Shown here: one piece after another, positions 31,825-43,255 of the stretch
Layout: each line of letters opens with the position of its first letter
Position numbering within the stretch: the stretch's first letter is position 1
Assembly (NCBI GenBank): GCA_026898455.1
Contig: JAPKLW010001562.1
Coordinates: 108,700-172,699 of the forward strand
From: Plectranthus barbatus
Taxonomy: Eukaryota; Streptophyta; Magnoliopsida; Lamiales; Lamiaceae
DNA: 64,000 bases
Direction of reading: 5' to 3'
Made by a program: the position numbers and the translations under genes
Notes under the pieces: model-generated
What the model was told of the DNA's origin: nothing
Databases searched by the model: none
The model's input: only the letters and a program-made list of their open reading frames with translations

Positions 31825-34800
31825 ATGACGGAATCATCGAGTCGTACAAATCCCCCAGCAGAAACATTCGGCAGAACTACTGCGCTCCCCAGTACACAAG
31901 AAGAACACATGCCAACTTTCATTGGCATCTTCAAAAAGGAATATATTGATTATTCTATTGGATACGGATGTCTGGTGTCCATAGCCAGTAAAAAGAACGA
32001 AGGGGAACTCACCTACGCACAGAAGAGGGTTGCACAGGTACAAAAAGACAAGATCCTTTATGAGCCGTTGTGTGCGAATCAATTTTCACCATGGATTTTG
32101 AATTAACTCAGAAGTAAAGGTTTGCTGAAATATTTGGCTGCAGAACCGCTGAGGTTCAGACCACAATATGGTGGCAGAGTTCTATGCAAGAGCAGTCATT
32201 CCTAAAGACAAGAAGTCTTTTACGACATGCACTTTTGGAACGAAGATCACAGTCAGTCTGAAGGTGCTCGCTGACAAATATAGGTTGAGGAATGAAGGAG
32301 ACGACATCGCCTCATATAAGATTGAGGCTAAAGATGAGATGAAGAATAGATTGTTGCAGTGGAAAAATGAGAACTATGTGGAGAAGACATGGAAAGTTGC
32401 CACACCAATCAAGACACCCACTGATTCGCACAAGGACTTGGCCATCATGGTGATCCTTATGCTGATGTGCGAAGTTGGTTCACACTCTGAACTCAGCGCG
32501 AAAAAACTACGTTGTGATGATGGCGTTAGATGATAGCATTCGTAGAAATTGGGCGAAGTTCATATACACCAAGTGGTTGGAGCATGCTCTAAAAAATTCT
32601 TCCATCAAGACAGAGCACACATTCACCACTGATGTGAGTTTTGGGTTGAAGATAAACCACTTTATTGAGGGGTTTATACCCAAGGAGAAGCTGGATCAAG
32701 GACAACCCCTGCTTCCCATGGACTACATGCCATTCACAAAACACTGCTAACCACCCGTGGATATGAAACGACCAAGATCCCAAATAGAGAGTGGAATGTG
32801 TATCCAAATGAACCAGTTTCTGATGAAGCTGAATATGATCAAGGGGAGATGGTTCCTCAAATTTCCATTCCGCTGACAGAAGAAGAGGTGCATGAGGCAC
32901 AAAGGAAAGAAGAAACTGAAAAATATTTCAAAGAAATGGAGCAACTCCCAGACCTTACCCATTTGGACCTGGTCGACAGACCACCAAAGAATAAAAGGAC
33001 TCCCAGCAATCCCCAATAGAGGAAGAAGCAGATGGTTGAGGTTGCTGAAGAAGAAACCACTACCCAAAAGGGCAGGGGTGATGCTTTCCAATGGCAAACC
33101 ATTCATGTTCAAATGCGCAATGCTGATACAAATCCAAATAACCCCAAGAGGAAGCTGTTGTCTTTGGGAGAACATGAATCAAGGAAGAAAGCCTGACTTG
33201 CCAAGGAAATGACTAAAAAGCAAGAGCAGAAGGAGTTTCAAAAGGTAATGCAAGAGATAACCTTCCAGCAGAGGGATGCAAACTTTGAGCAAGTAATGGC
33301 CGCTGCTGAGGAGTTTGCTGAGAAGAAGAGACAGGAGAAAGGAAAGGTTGTTGAGCAGGTGATAGAGAAGGAGAAAGCACATGAGCTGGCCGAGGAGAAG
33401 GAGACAGCTGTTGAGCAGGTAGTGGAGCAGGAGAAGCCTGCTGAGTAAGTAGCTCCCACCACAACAGACAAAGGCAAGGGCAAACTGTTTGCTGAGCCCA
33501 AATATGATCAAAAAGCAAACCCTAATGATGTCTCGGACAAAGATTTCAATAAGATGATGTCTACAAGCTTCTTCAATGAGCTCCCTATTGGGCTAATCGG
33601 AGGAAGTGGCCCTATAGTTATTGGACAGCCGGCTCCCGCGCAAAGAGAAGAAAGTTGTGCCACTATGATTGTTGAACACACCACTGTGCAAGGTGGAAGT
33701 GGTGTTGCTGAAGCTACTACTGAACAACCTATCGCGTAAGGTGAAGAATGTGCTGATAAGATTACTGATATTGTTGATGAGCAGACTATCGGGCAAGGAG
33801 GAGATATTACTACTAAGGAATTTGAAGCTGTTGACTAGTAAACGGTCGTGCAAGGAGGAGACCGTGCTGCTGAGACTACTATTGTAGTTGCTGAGTAAAC
33901 TGTCGTGCCAGGAGAAGACAGTGTTGCCCAGGTTGCTGAGCAAGTTGTCGTGCAAGGAGGAGACAACGTTGCTAAAATTTCTAAAGATGATGTAGCTCAG
34001 GCAATAGTGCAAGGGGTTGTTGGCCTTGAGAACGTGGATGCTGAGAAGTCTGACACTGCCAAGAATGTTGAAGCATCTCAGTTCAAATCTGATGAGGAGT
34101 ATGATCAATATTTTCTTAAATGTATTTCCTTTAACATTATTGGAACTATGATGTATGAAGACTTACAGGCTTCTCTAGCAAGCACAGGGAAATCCTTAGG
34201 GATTGTTGCTGAATCACAACCATGGGCGACCACCCCAGAAAAACTGGTGGCAGAACTAAAAGAAAAGGTGAGGTTGAGGAATGAGAAGTATTTAAGTGCC
34301 TTAGGACTTTCACCGGTATTTTTCTAAGGTCTCATACAACAAGGAAGTAGGCCACTGCTGCTGCTGAGTTGCTGGCCCGGTAGTAAAGGAAGACGAAGAC
34401 AAAAGGAAAGCAGAAGAAGAAAGAAAGCTGGAGGAATTATGTGCTCACATTCTGAATACCGTAGCATGTCTTCCTACGTGTATAATTGTCTATGTGCCAG
34501 AGTCAGAATATCAAACACCAAATATTGAGGATATCGATGATATGCGATTGAGAGTGAAACACATGCTAAGAAACCTACTAAGAAGCCCCAGGCCATAGAA
34601 ATTGAAACTGAAATACCTGCTGAGACGCCCAAGGATATGGAGATGGTTACTGAGAATCCACCTACTCCCTCTAGCCAAGTAGTTACCACTGACCACCCCC
34701 GGTCCTAAATGTTGAGCCTTTGAGCTCAAGTACTTTTCAGAGGGATGTTCAGGCCTATATTGATGAAGCATTGGATGCCAGGATGGAAAATGCTAAGGAA

Positions 34801-35165
34801 GAATTGTGTTCATGACTAAACGAAGACTTCACATATTTCTATATTGACCTTTTTGTTGCGATCAAAGAGGGAGAAGAAAGAAGTATTGCTAAAGAAGATG
34901 AAAGACATAAAGAAGTAGAATAAAGACGTATACCCTGGAAGCTCACAGGAAGCAGGAGGAGGATTTGAGGATGCAATAGGAAGAAGAAGATAGAGAAGAG
35001 AGGAGAAGAAAGGAAGAGAGGGAACGAATCGAGAGGGAAAAGAGAGATGCCCCGGTGGACAAATTCATAAAGTTTACTGCTACATGAATTAGCAATCTCA
35101 CCAAAACCATCGGGTCTCCAAGCTCAAAGAATGATGATTCGGATTCCTCTTCTACCAAGAAGTAA
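31825..35165 (+). pseudogene. S2 env-like ORF
   Basis: The ATG 31825 start MTESSSRTNPP matches S3 (53110, MAESSNRSNPP). The N-terminal block (FKKEYIDYSIGYG, then AEFYARAV, FGTKITVSLKVLADKYRL) resembles the 'putative plant transposon protein' domain seen in other extra ORFs; I am not sure of this. It is followed by KINHFIEGFIPKEKL, a Glu/Lys-rich coiled-coil-like part (33209-33450), QGG repeats (33660-34030) and a C-terminal Glu/Arg-rich stretch. No signal peptide or membrane span is seen. At least six stops or shifts break it. A Sirevirus env-like protein has been suggested for particle or membrane work, without proof. Confidence 0.7.
33660..34030 (+). repeat. Degenerate QGG repeats in the S2 env-like ORF
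   Basis: Units of about 54-66 bp encode a pattern like EQ-x-x-VQGGD plus 8-12 variable residues (VVQGGD, TIGQGGD, VVVQGGDN). Five to six units are visible, some with in-frame TAG or TAA where Gln or Glu is expected. S3 has a shorter version at about 54850-55100. Confidence 0.7.
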
Positions 35166-35494
35166 TTTTCTCTATCTTTGGTTCTTTGTAATTTTTGCTG
35201 GTGTTTAGTTTCGTTATACATTCATTGCTGAAATTATCTAATGGAAACTTACCCAGATTTACGATAACATCTCATTGTCCAATTTTGATTTTATTTTCTT
35301 AGTTGAATGGACACTCTTTGTGTAATCAACAAATGGCATGTGGACTACTGAGAGTTTATTCGTGTTTGTATTGCACTATTCTTGTGTCAATGTTGCTATG
35401 TGCTTATTTGTTGCTGAAATTCCAGCATTGTTCTAAGCTATTCACTTGTGTTTTAAGAATTTTATCGAGCAATACCCTTCTTGTTTTGAGGGGG

Positions 35495-35606
35495 AAGATT
35501 TCCGAAAATTGCTGAAATCTTAAGGGGTAAAGCAAGCATATTGCTGAATCTAAAGGGGTGAAGCAAACATATTGCTGAAGGAGTAAAGCAAGCATATTGC
35601 TGAATC
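35495..35606 (+). repeat. Palindrome and 30-bp minisatellite at the S2 3' end
   Basis: AAGATTTC (35495-35502) pairs with GAAATCTT (35514-35521) just after a purine run (TTTGAGGGGGAAGA, about 35485-35498) that may be the polypurine tract. Three tandem units of 26-30 bp with AAGCAA(G/A)CATATTGCTGAA follow at 35521-35550, 35551-35580 and 35581-35606. Confidence 0.7.
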
Positions 35607-35657
35607 TCAGCAGGATCGCTGAGATATCAGCAGACGACCAAATGCCCAGCAAACCCA

Positions 35658-35844
35658 TGTTATTTGTTGCTTATTTTGAAACTCAACACATCAAGTGTTG
35701 TAGTATAACTGTAAGTAAATCTAACAAATATTCGAGCTTAAACACATTTTATAAACACTTGCTGAGTCGTGACCTCAACAAGATAAGTGCAAGATCTAAT
35801 TAACATTTTGCTGCAATTATAAACACTCTGATCGGGGACCAACA
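35658..35844 (+). repeat. LTR remnant between S2 and S3
   Basis: It matches only the last 190 bp of the S2 LTR (ending GGGGACCAACA) and stands two bases before a primer site. It may be the remnant of one LTR shared by S2 (3') and S3 (5'). Confidence 0.75.
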
Positions 35845-35846
35845 AG

Positions 35847-35858
35847 TGGTATCAGAGC
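35847..35858 (+). promoter_or_regulatory. Primer binding site of S3
   Basis: TGGTATCAGAGC, same as at 23802-23813. Confidence 0.9.
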
Positions 35859-35957
35859 GGTTGGTCTTTACAGACTAGTTGCTTCTGAGTCTCTTAGGAC
35901 CAGATCCATTTTCCTTGCATATTTCATGTTTTTTGTGTTAAGCTCAGGTTAAAGAAA

Positions 35958-38171
35958 ATGGCGAACAACGCAAAGTTGGGAAGGTTTTCTCCAGAAACCT
36001 ACAACAACTGAAAAAAGATGTCGCTGATCACCTTGAAGAATATTCATCCAGAGATGGGTCAAGTACTTGGCGACAACGTACAAGGACCAGAAGAGATGGT
36101 TGATCAGTTATTCAAGGAGTGGACTCCAGACAACCAGGTTCGCGCTCAACTGGACTTCATGGCTATGGAGTTAATATTAAATGCTCTATTAGAACCTCTG
36201 GTGAACGAAGCCCTGGAGTACAAAAATGCCAAAGAAATGTGGGACTTCCTTGGCACCCTGAGTCAAGAAAAAATGCCAAAGAAATGTTGGACTTCCTTGG
36301 CACCCTGAGTCAAGAGACAGCTCAGATGAATGAGAACAAGATTCAACAATGCGTGGACAAAAATGTGTCGTTCCAGATGTGTCCAGTAGAAACAATAAAA
36401 AATGGAAGTCAGATTTAACTCCATTATAGCAGAGTTAAAGGAGTTGTGAAGAACATACGAACTTCCTAACATGAACTCAAAAATATTGTCAAAAATGTCA
36501 AAAGAGGATTGGTTTGTCAAAGTGACAAGCCTCAAGGAGAAAGATCTATCGAGAATGAGCACAAAAGATTTATTCGCACAACTTCAAGCACATGAATTGG
36601 ATATCATGCAGATCAACAAGAATGAAGTTGTACGAGCTACAATATCTATTGAAAATCATCCCGAGGATGCAACATATTTTGAAAAGAGAGAAACACAGAA
36701 GTGGAAAACCAAGAAGCCATTCCACTCAGATCGTCCAGCTCAACCCAGCCCAGCAAAGGAGACCACATCAATAAGTGGATCTCAACCTAAAGAAACATAA
36801 TGTTCCATCAGTGAGCTGGAGGAGCAAATGAAAAGAATGTAGAAACTATTGTTGAAGGCTAAAGGCAAGAAAGAGGAACCACATCAAAGTGAGCCAGCAA
36901 AAAATCGGACAATCAAGAAGACTCCAAGGACGTGCTAAGAGTGCAACTCCCCCGACCACCTAAAGTTTGAGTGTCCTCGAATAGATCCAGAAGAAAGGGA
37001 GTGGTTAAGGAAGATTTTTGAAAACCGCGCATCGAAGGTCATTACCAGTGCTCTGCTAACCATGACAGAGATACCAGACATTCCAAAATCATCTAGCTGT
37101 CATGGTGTTTATGGCCAATATAAATGAAGATGTTGATGCTGATGAAGAACAGATAGCAGAATCAACTCTAGCTATCACGAGAAATCAGGTAGCAAATTCT
37201 ACTATGTCTACTGCTTCTACTTCAGAAAACTTGCATGATACTAGTGAGTCATGTTTTTCCGACTCAGGAGATGTAGCTGTATAACTTCTTTTAAAAGAAT
37301 TTTCAAAATTTCATGCCCTAAAAGATGTTTTAGTCAAAGAAAATTCCTCGTTGAAATCTCGGCTATCCATTTTGACTGGTGAGATTGAAAAATCTTGGTC
37401 AGCAAACGAGGAACTCTTAAAACTCAAAGTTGAATTCTCCGCACTCAGTGAAAATTTTAATAGTTTAAAACATGAGAATGAAGTTTTAAAAAGCAAAAAA
37501 TCTGTGCAAAAACCTTGTCAATGTAGATTTTCAAAAGGCACAAGAGACTTAAATGAGATTTTAGATGCTCAAAGGAGTACAAATGATTTTGCTGGAATTG
37601 GTTTTGAAAAAGGTGAATCCAGCAATGTTGATCCCCGAAGATCAAAGAAAATATTTTTGTCCTAGTAACCGGGAAGGTTCAATAGAATGCTAGGAAAGAC
37701 AAAGGGGACAATACTAGATCAACAAACGTTGCTCAGCATAAATACTGGCATGCTAAGAATACCCTACTGACCACTCAGCAGAGACTAAAAGGAGTATCTG
37801 CCGAGAGGAAGTCAGCAGGGTCAACTTATATAACCCATCAAACTGATTCATCTGCTAGGGAGGTTCATACACAATCTAGCAAAGCTAAGCAATCTGCTAA
37901 GATTGTGAGGAAGCCAACATACACTCCAAGTAGGAGGAACACATACTTGAGGCCAAAGTCTAAAGCAATTCATTTTCAAAAGACTATGAAGGCTCAGCAC
38001 ACCACTACACATTTTTATGTTGATTCATTGCATTACTTCAATAGGATGGGAAAAGTAGTAAAACGTGATCACAAAAAGAATGTCAATATCATGAAAGTTT
38101 GGACTCCTAAGGGACTAATCCAGAGAACTAATCCTGCAGGACCTGCTGTTGATCGGGTACCTAAAAATTAA
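35958..38171 (+). pseudogene. gag: S3 gag
   Basis: ATG 35958 opens MANNAKLGRFSPETYNN, the expected Sirevirus start; a TGA then stands where Trp is expected (36009-36011). The domain follows: LKNIHPEM, KNAKEMWDFLGTLSQE, then a tandem duplication that shifts the frame (36222-36314). Later parts are MNSKILSKMSKEDWFVKV, a zinc knuckle C-x2-C-x4-H-x4-C (ECNSPDHLKFECPR at about 36939, first Cys followed by a stop) and a coiled-coil-like stretch (37311-37500). It ends VDRVPKN and TAA at 38169-38171. It is about 700 codons long. Confidence 0.82.
36222..36314 (+). repeat. 46-bp tandem duplication in S3 gag
   Basis: The segment from AAAAATGCCAAAGAAATGT to CCTGAGTCAAG is present twice in a row (36222-36267 and 36268-36314) with one substitution and one extra A. 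It shifts the gag frame. S2 has only one copy. Confidence 0.85.
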
Positions 38172-38187
38172 TTTCTTATTTTGCAGA
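38169..38187 (+). other. S3 gag stop followed by acceptor-like tract
   Basis: TAA (38169-38171) is at the same codon as in S2. The frame continues FLILQ, and a T-rich tract ends in TTGCAG at about 38186. A second in-frame TAG follows two codons later. Confidence 0.5.
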
Positions 38188-38217
38188 AATAGGGTCCAGC
38201 GAGAAGAACCTCAAAGA

Positions 38218-38440
38218 AATTAAAAGAATTGATCCTAGACAGTGGATGCTCGGGTCACATGACAGGAGATGAAGACATCTTCAAAGATCTTCAGAGAATA
38301 AGAAGACCTTCAATTTCCTTCGATGACAACTCAAAAGCAAGAGTAATCGGAAGAGGGTGTATTGAGCAAAATGGAATGCACATTATCAACGTGGCCCTCG
38401 TCAATAGTCGCAAGCACAATCTACTGAGCATCATTTAGCT
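38218..38440 (+). pseudogene. pol: S3 protease
   Basis: ILDSGCSGHMTGDEDIF holds the catalytic D-S-G (about 38230). Then come ISFDDNSKARVIGRG and KHNLLSII, with a stop at 38436-38438 where the next segment should follow. The start methionine is not expected, as it is part of pol. Confidence 0.88.
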
Positions 38441-40313
38441 AAGTGAAAATGGGTACATTGTTTCTTTTATTGATATAGGATGCGAGATTGCTGACAAGAC
38501 CATAGGAGAAATAAAGCTTAGAGGAATCAAAAAAGGAAGACTCTGTGTGGCCGATTGGGAAAGTGGACAAAAAGCTTCATGCTTCATTGCATTCAACAAA
38601 GAAGAGACCAACTGGCTATGGTATAAAGGCTGTCGCATTTGAACTTCAAAACTATCAATCATATTGCCAGAAACAACATTGTCGAAGGATTGCCCAAAGA
38701 AACCTTTAAGAAGGAAGGAGTATGCATAGCTTGTCAACAAGGAATACAAGTCAAGGCGTCCTTCAGATCTAATCCAGAAACTGCCACATCAAATAGAATC
38801 CTTGAGCTTTTGTACATGGATTTATTCAGCCATGTGACTCCACCCACTGTAGGTAACAAGAATTATTCTCTGGTTGTCATTGATGTTTATTCCAGATACA
38901 CATGGGTGAGGCTGCTCAAGAGTAAGGATGAAGTCAAGATAATCCTACCAGAGCTAATATTGCGAGGAGAAAATGACAAGGAGGTCACGGTGAAAAGGAT
39001 TAGATCAGATGATGGTACAGAATTTTTTGATGGTGCTCTAAGACTACGTTTATCAGCAACCAGCCCAACCACCCAACCATCCAACCTTTATAATATTTTA
39101 TTGATTTCTCTCACTTCCACATCATCAATTATCACTCCAACCCAACCACCCCATTTTTCTAAGGTTTATCCATGACCACTCAGCAACCCAACCACACTGT
39201 ATATATATTAATATTTTATTAATTTTATTTTTAGAATAAAAACACAATTTGCAATTAAATTTAAAATTTATATAAATTATAAAGTGATTAGTAGAATAGA
39301 TTTAGTACCCAATTTAATACATTTATCATAGTTTAGTAACCTTTTAAGAAATCTTGCCCATTTTTAATTATATAAATATAAAATTAATTTTCTTAGCTAC
39401 ATAACTCTACTTACAAAATTCTATTCAAGTAATAAATTTATTAATTAGTTATAAAAAGATAAATAATATACAAATTAGAACAAGTTGAATTAATGTTTGG
39501 TTGTCTAAGTAAAAAATTCATTATATTTGAGTGTGTGTGTGTATTAATTTAAAAAGAAAATATATATATATATATATATTAAAATTAGACTCTATTTGTA
39601 GAGAACAAAAAATTATGAATTTTGATATACTTTTTATATATTTTTATGTTATTATCTAAAATATATATTAATTTTATTGTTATATTTATACAAAATTATT
39701 AAACTAACAGGAAGTTGACAAATATCATTAGCATATTAATTAATGAATACAAAATTGAAAAAGTTGAAGGTGGGACCCATAACTTTTTGTGGTAGAGGAA
39801 GGTTGCACGTCGACCTTTGATTTAGGAGAGAGAAATATTTTTTATTTTTTAATTTGAAAAAGTTGCTAATGTGGTAGAGATCACATGTGTTGTGGTCGTT
39901 GTTATTCATGGTCTAATGGACTTCTGCGCAGATGCTAGGATAGGACATGAAAGGTCCACTGCGAGAATACCTCAACAAAATGGCTTAGCATAATGGAGGA
40001 ACAGAATTCTAAAGGAGGTCGTACACATGATGCTTGCAGATACAAATCTTGATCCGAGATATTGGGGAGAAGCCGTGATGACTGCTTGCTATATGCAGAA
40101 TCAAAGTGTTGTGAACCTCAGATTCAACAAGACTCCCTGAGAAATCTATCATGGTCGTAAGCCTTCCTTAGCTTATCTTCGTGCTTTCGGTTCACCATGT
40201 AATAATCACAACAATGGGAAGTCAAAGTTAAGTATTTTCTCTCCCAAAGCTGATGAAGGGGTGTTCCTAGGATATGGGCATCCTTCTCACAAGGGTTATA
40301 GAGTGCTTAACAC
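38441..40313 (+). pseudogene. pol: S3 integrase, first two pieces
   Basis: The zinc region (CIACQQGIQVKASF at about 38730) and the first core Asp (LVVIDVYSRYTWVRLL) are in 38639-39041. The second Asp is in IRSDDGTEFFDGAL, cut by the insert at 39042. The core resumes at 39914 with LMDFCADA, TPQQNGLA-type codons (stop TAA at about 39989) and LAYLRAFGSPC, then FSPKADEGVFLGYG near 40250. T2 cuts it at 40314. Frameshifts and stops are scattered. Confidence 0.85.
39042..39913. mobile_element. 872-bp TIR element with TAA duplication (Harbinger/Tourist-like?)
   Basis: TAA is present at 39039-39041 and 39914-39916. Removing the insert and one TAA rejoins the integrase codons for ALMDF. The ends GACTACGTTTATCAGCAACCA and the reverse complement of the right end agree at 14 of 21 positions. 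It is very AT-rich with no ORF. The 3-bp TAA duplication suggests PIF/Harbinger MITEs. A CACTA-like element is a second option. Confidence 0.65.
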
Positions 40314-41731
40314 TGTTGGGATTGTATATTGAAAGCATATATGATTAAGTGTTTTGTACACTGGTCTTCATATATGTGTTGCCACAACAATGCTCGCTGT
40401 TTGATAAAACAAACATACAATGAACCATAATATCCTATTATCTCGCCTATAGGGATGACCATATGGTGTATAGGAGATCACAGAGGATCATATGAGTCGT
40501 TTGACCTAGCGAGATATAAACAGTATCACGGCTGAGACAGTTTCTGGATAGGTTGTCGGTCTAAGCTACGGCACATCGGTTCATAAGTGGGTTTATCCTA
40601 GCTACTTAATGTGTGGGTACATGGTTATGTATTGATGGGATCAACAGTGGGATGTGTCATTCTCATTGACATATGAATGAGCCAGATCCCTAACATACTT
40701 CCTATGATCATAAACCTAACTGAAGGATAAGGGGCACACACAGATTGACCACACTTTGATTTACCATGGTGGCGAGTCTTACATGTTCTCTTATACCCGT
40801 ATTTTGGTTGTTGGCAATTTGTCTGTGGCCTGCTTAGGCTGGATGTTTTGGTAAGCATATCCGTTTCAGGATGGTGACATTCCCTGAGGAGCTCACAAGA
40901 TTCATTATGCTTAACCCTGCAGGTTGAATTATTTAATTCAGGCATAAGTGAAAATGAGTGAGTGGTATTACTCAGGAAATAAGAGATTAATTAATTATGG
41001 CTGATTGTCATAAGCCAAATTAATTAATGAATGTCTAAAACCTTAAATATGTGGATCATGTTAGTTTGGTGCAACCCGTTCCTAATAACGTGGTAATAAA
41101 GGGGCGAGTCAACATTGTACCATGGTGAAGGTTAAAACAATGTTTTAATAATTAATTATGTTCTGGGTTGAACAAGGAAGGATTAATTAATAAGAGGGCC
41201 CACTTTATTATTTGCATCTAGTCCCTGGTCTGGCCCATGAACTGCTCAAGCCCATTAGGGTTAGGGTTTCTCAAAACCCTAACACTATATATAGGTCTTC
41301 TCTCTATCATATCATTAGTGAATTTCAGTATATTGAAAATATAGGGAGAGACGGCGACGGTGATTCGGAAGGGAGAGACTGATCGATCTCTCTAGATCTC
41401 GGATTCAACTTGGTAGATAATCCTCACCAGATTTCCGAGGAGCAAGGGAACAAATCAGAAGATCAGATCTGTAGGAACAACTATCCATCGCCGGCATTCT
41501 ATCTCAGATCTAAGGTTATTTCATCGTTATTGGCTCCGATCTAGATCTGTAGATCAAACGGTGAAATCAAGTATTCGCTAAATCCATCCTCTGCAATTAA
41601 TTTTGTAGGAGCATGCATAGGATCGCATGGTTTATTTAATTAAAATTTGTTCCTGATATCCTAAGAACGATCCCTGGCAAGAATTTAATTAATGGCAACT
41701 CATGTTGTCCATCGTAGACTCAAACCCAACA
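40314..41731 (+). repeat. Left LTR of T2
   Basis: It is 1418 bp, TGTTGGG...CCCAACA. A TATA-like TATATATAG is at 41286-41294. It is followed by the primer site at 41734. Confidence 0.93.
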
Positions 41732-41733
41732 AT

Positions 41734-41746
41734 TGGTATCAAAGCC
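41734..41746 (+). promoter_or_regulatory. Primer binding site of T2
   Basis: TGGTATCAAAGCC lies two bases after the LTR. It fits initiator Met tRNA with one change from the TGGTATCAGAGC found in S2 and S3. Confidence 0.85.
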
Positions 41747-41959
41747 AGGTTGATGTTCTTAGGATCTATCTTGGATATATTGAAATTAAATTAATATGTA
41801 TGTTCATGGATGGATTTTAATTGTCGTGGATGTTTTTGTTCTCGTGGCCTTCTCGTTTTTGGATCTGTTTTTTACCATGAGAAAATCCGTGGTTAGATTT
41901 AATAGGGAAAATCATGTAATAGATCTAGATCTATTTTTGTATTTTCTATTTGTTTTAAA

Positions 41960-42760
41960 TCTGTAAAATTGAGATCCAGAAGAATTGAAGAACGAAGAAC
42001 GAAGAAAAGACATAGAAGAAAACCCATTAGGGTTCAGCCCTTCACCACCAGATCTCGCCGCCGCCAGCGGCGACCATGGCGGCAGCATGGCGATGGGTGG
42101 CGGCGGCAGCGGTTCTTCCCTGCGGCTGGGCCGCGCCCTACATCTCGCAGTTGCTGCTCGCAATTCCGGCGAGCTCCCAAGTTCCGACAAACCAGCAGCA
42201 GGTGCGCTGAGATCCGGCGAGGTGTGCGGCGTTGTGGTGGTCGACGGACGTGGCGGGGGCAATGGCTGGGAGCGGCGGCAGTGCAACGAAACCCTAGGGT
42301 TTCCTGCGCGGCTGGGCAGCGCTCCTGCAGCCAGTTGCTGCGCGCACGTCTCTTTTGAGGCGTGCAGACGACGATGGTGGTGGTTGTGCGCAGAGGCAAG
42401 GGAGCGCGTGGCTGTTGGTTCGAGTAGCACAGCGGTGGTCGTGCGCGGCGTAGGGAGGCAGCACAGCACCCGCTGCGACTGCTGTGCGTAGGCCGAGGGT
42501 GTGCGCGCGACTCCTGCGACCGGCAACGTGCCTGGGCTGTCGCCGGCGGCCGGCGTGGTGGCCTGCGCGATGTCGACGCCGGGAGATGGGCTGGCAGCGA
42601 CTGTGCTGAAGGGTAGCTGGGCTGGTGGGCTGTGACGGCTAGGGTTTCCAAGCCCGGGCCAAAAATCGGGCTTCTCAGCCCAGAGACGGCCCGCAGTCGT
42701 GAAAAATTAGGGTTTTGCTGCTGTTGGGCCAGAAACCCTAATTTGAAGCCCAATTGCTGT
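41960..42760 (+). other. GC-rich leader block in T2
   Basis: About 800 bp have far more G and C than anything else in the window, and open frames exist on both strands (for example 41985-42491 plus and 42034-42768 minus). These are Gly/Ala/Arg-rich without known motifs, as expected when stop codons are rare. The block lies in the untranslated leader between primer site and gag. It ends in CTAGGGTTT-type words near 42640. T1 has a diverged end of the same leader at 1-200. Confidence 0.6.
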
Positions 42761-43255
42761 TGATGCAATTCTAATCAAATTTCAAGTCAAACAAGACCCA
42801 GTTTGAATATCTGTATTGCAATTAAATCTTGTAATAGTTAGATTTAATTTATTTTTCAATTGTAATCGCATCTGAGGGGCCACGAGAAATTTTATTTGTT
42901 ATTCAATTATTTCTCATATTGATGTGATTTATTATGTGCGCACTAGTAAATAATAGGAAGCATGCCTATTTGCTTTAATTATTTACTTTTATAAGCATGT
43001 TGCAATTTCATTTTTGAGCATGTCTTATGTGATTTATTTTATGTTTTAAATTATGTCTTTAAATTCCTGAATCATATTAATTTATGATGGAATTTTAGAT
43101 ATGACATAATTTATGGCAACATAAAATAATATGTGCGCATGAAAACTTTAGAATTAAAATACTAAGCTGGATTTTGGTTCTTTTCTAACCAAAATCATTA
43201 GACCTCCACAAATACGACCTCTCATTGGAAGTGGGGCATCTCGAAGCATAAACGT

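Larger units (their letters stand above)
22359..35657 (+). mobile_element. Sirevirus-like Copia element S2
   Basis: The order is 5' LTR, Met primer site, long gag, TAA, protease, integrase, RT, RNase H, spacer with tandem hairpins and an env-like ORF. The protease signature DSGCSxHMTG, the stop between gag and pol and the extra ORF after pol indicate the SIRE lineage. The RT is split by an insert (28330-29832). Coding regions carry many stops. The 3' side runs into a 187-bp LTR remnant (35658-35844) that directly precedes the primer site of S3, so the two elements are head to tail. Confidence 0.8.

Noticed and set aside
33593..34108. Minus-strand open frame with repeats (171 codons)
   Set aside because: It is the antisense reading of the QGG repeats in the S2 env-like ORF.
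42034..42768. Open frames of 168 (plus) and 244 (minus) codons in the GC-rich block
   Set aside because: Stop codons are rare in GC-rich DNA; both strands are open at once, and no known motif is visible.
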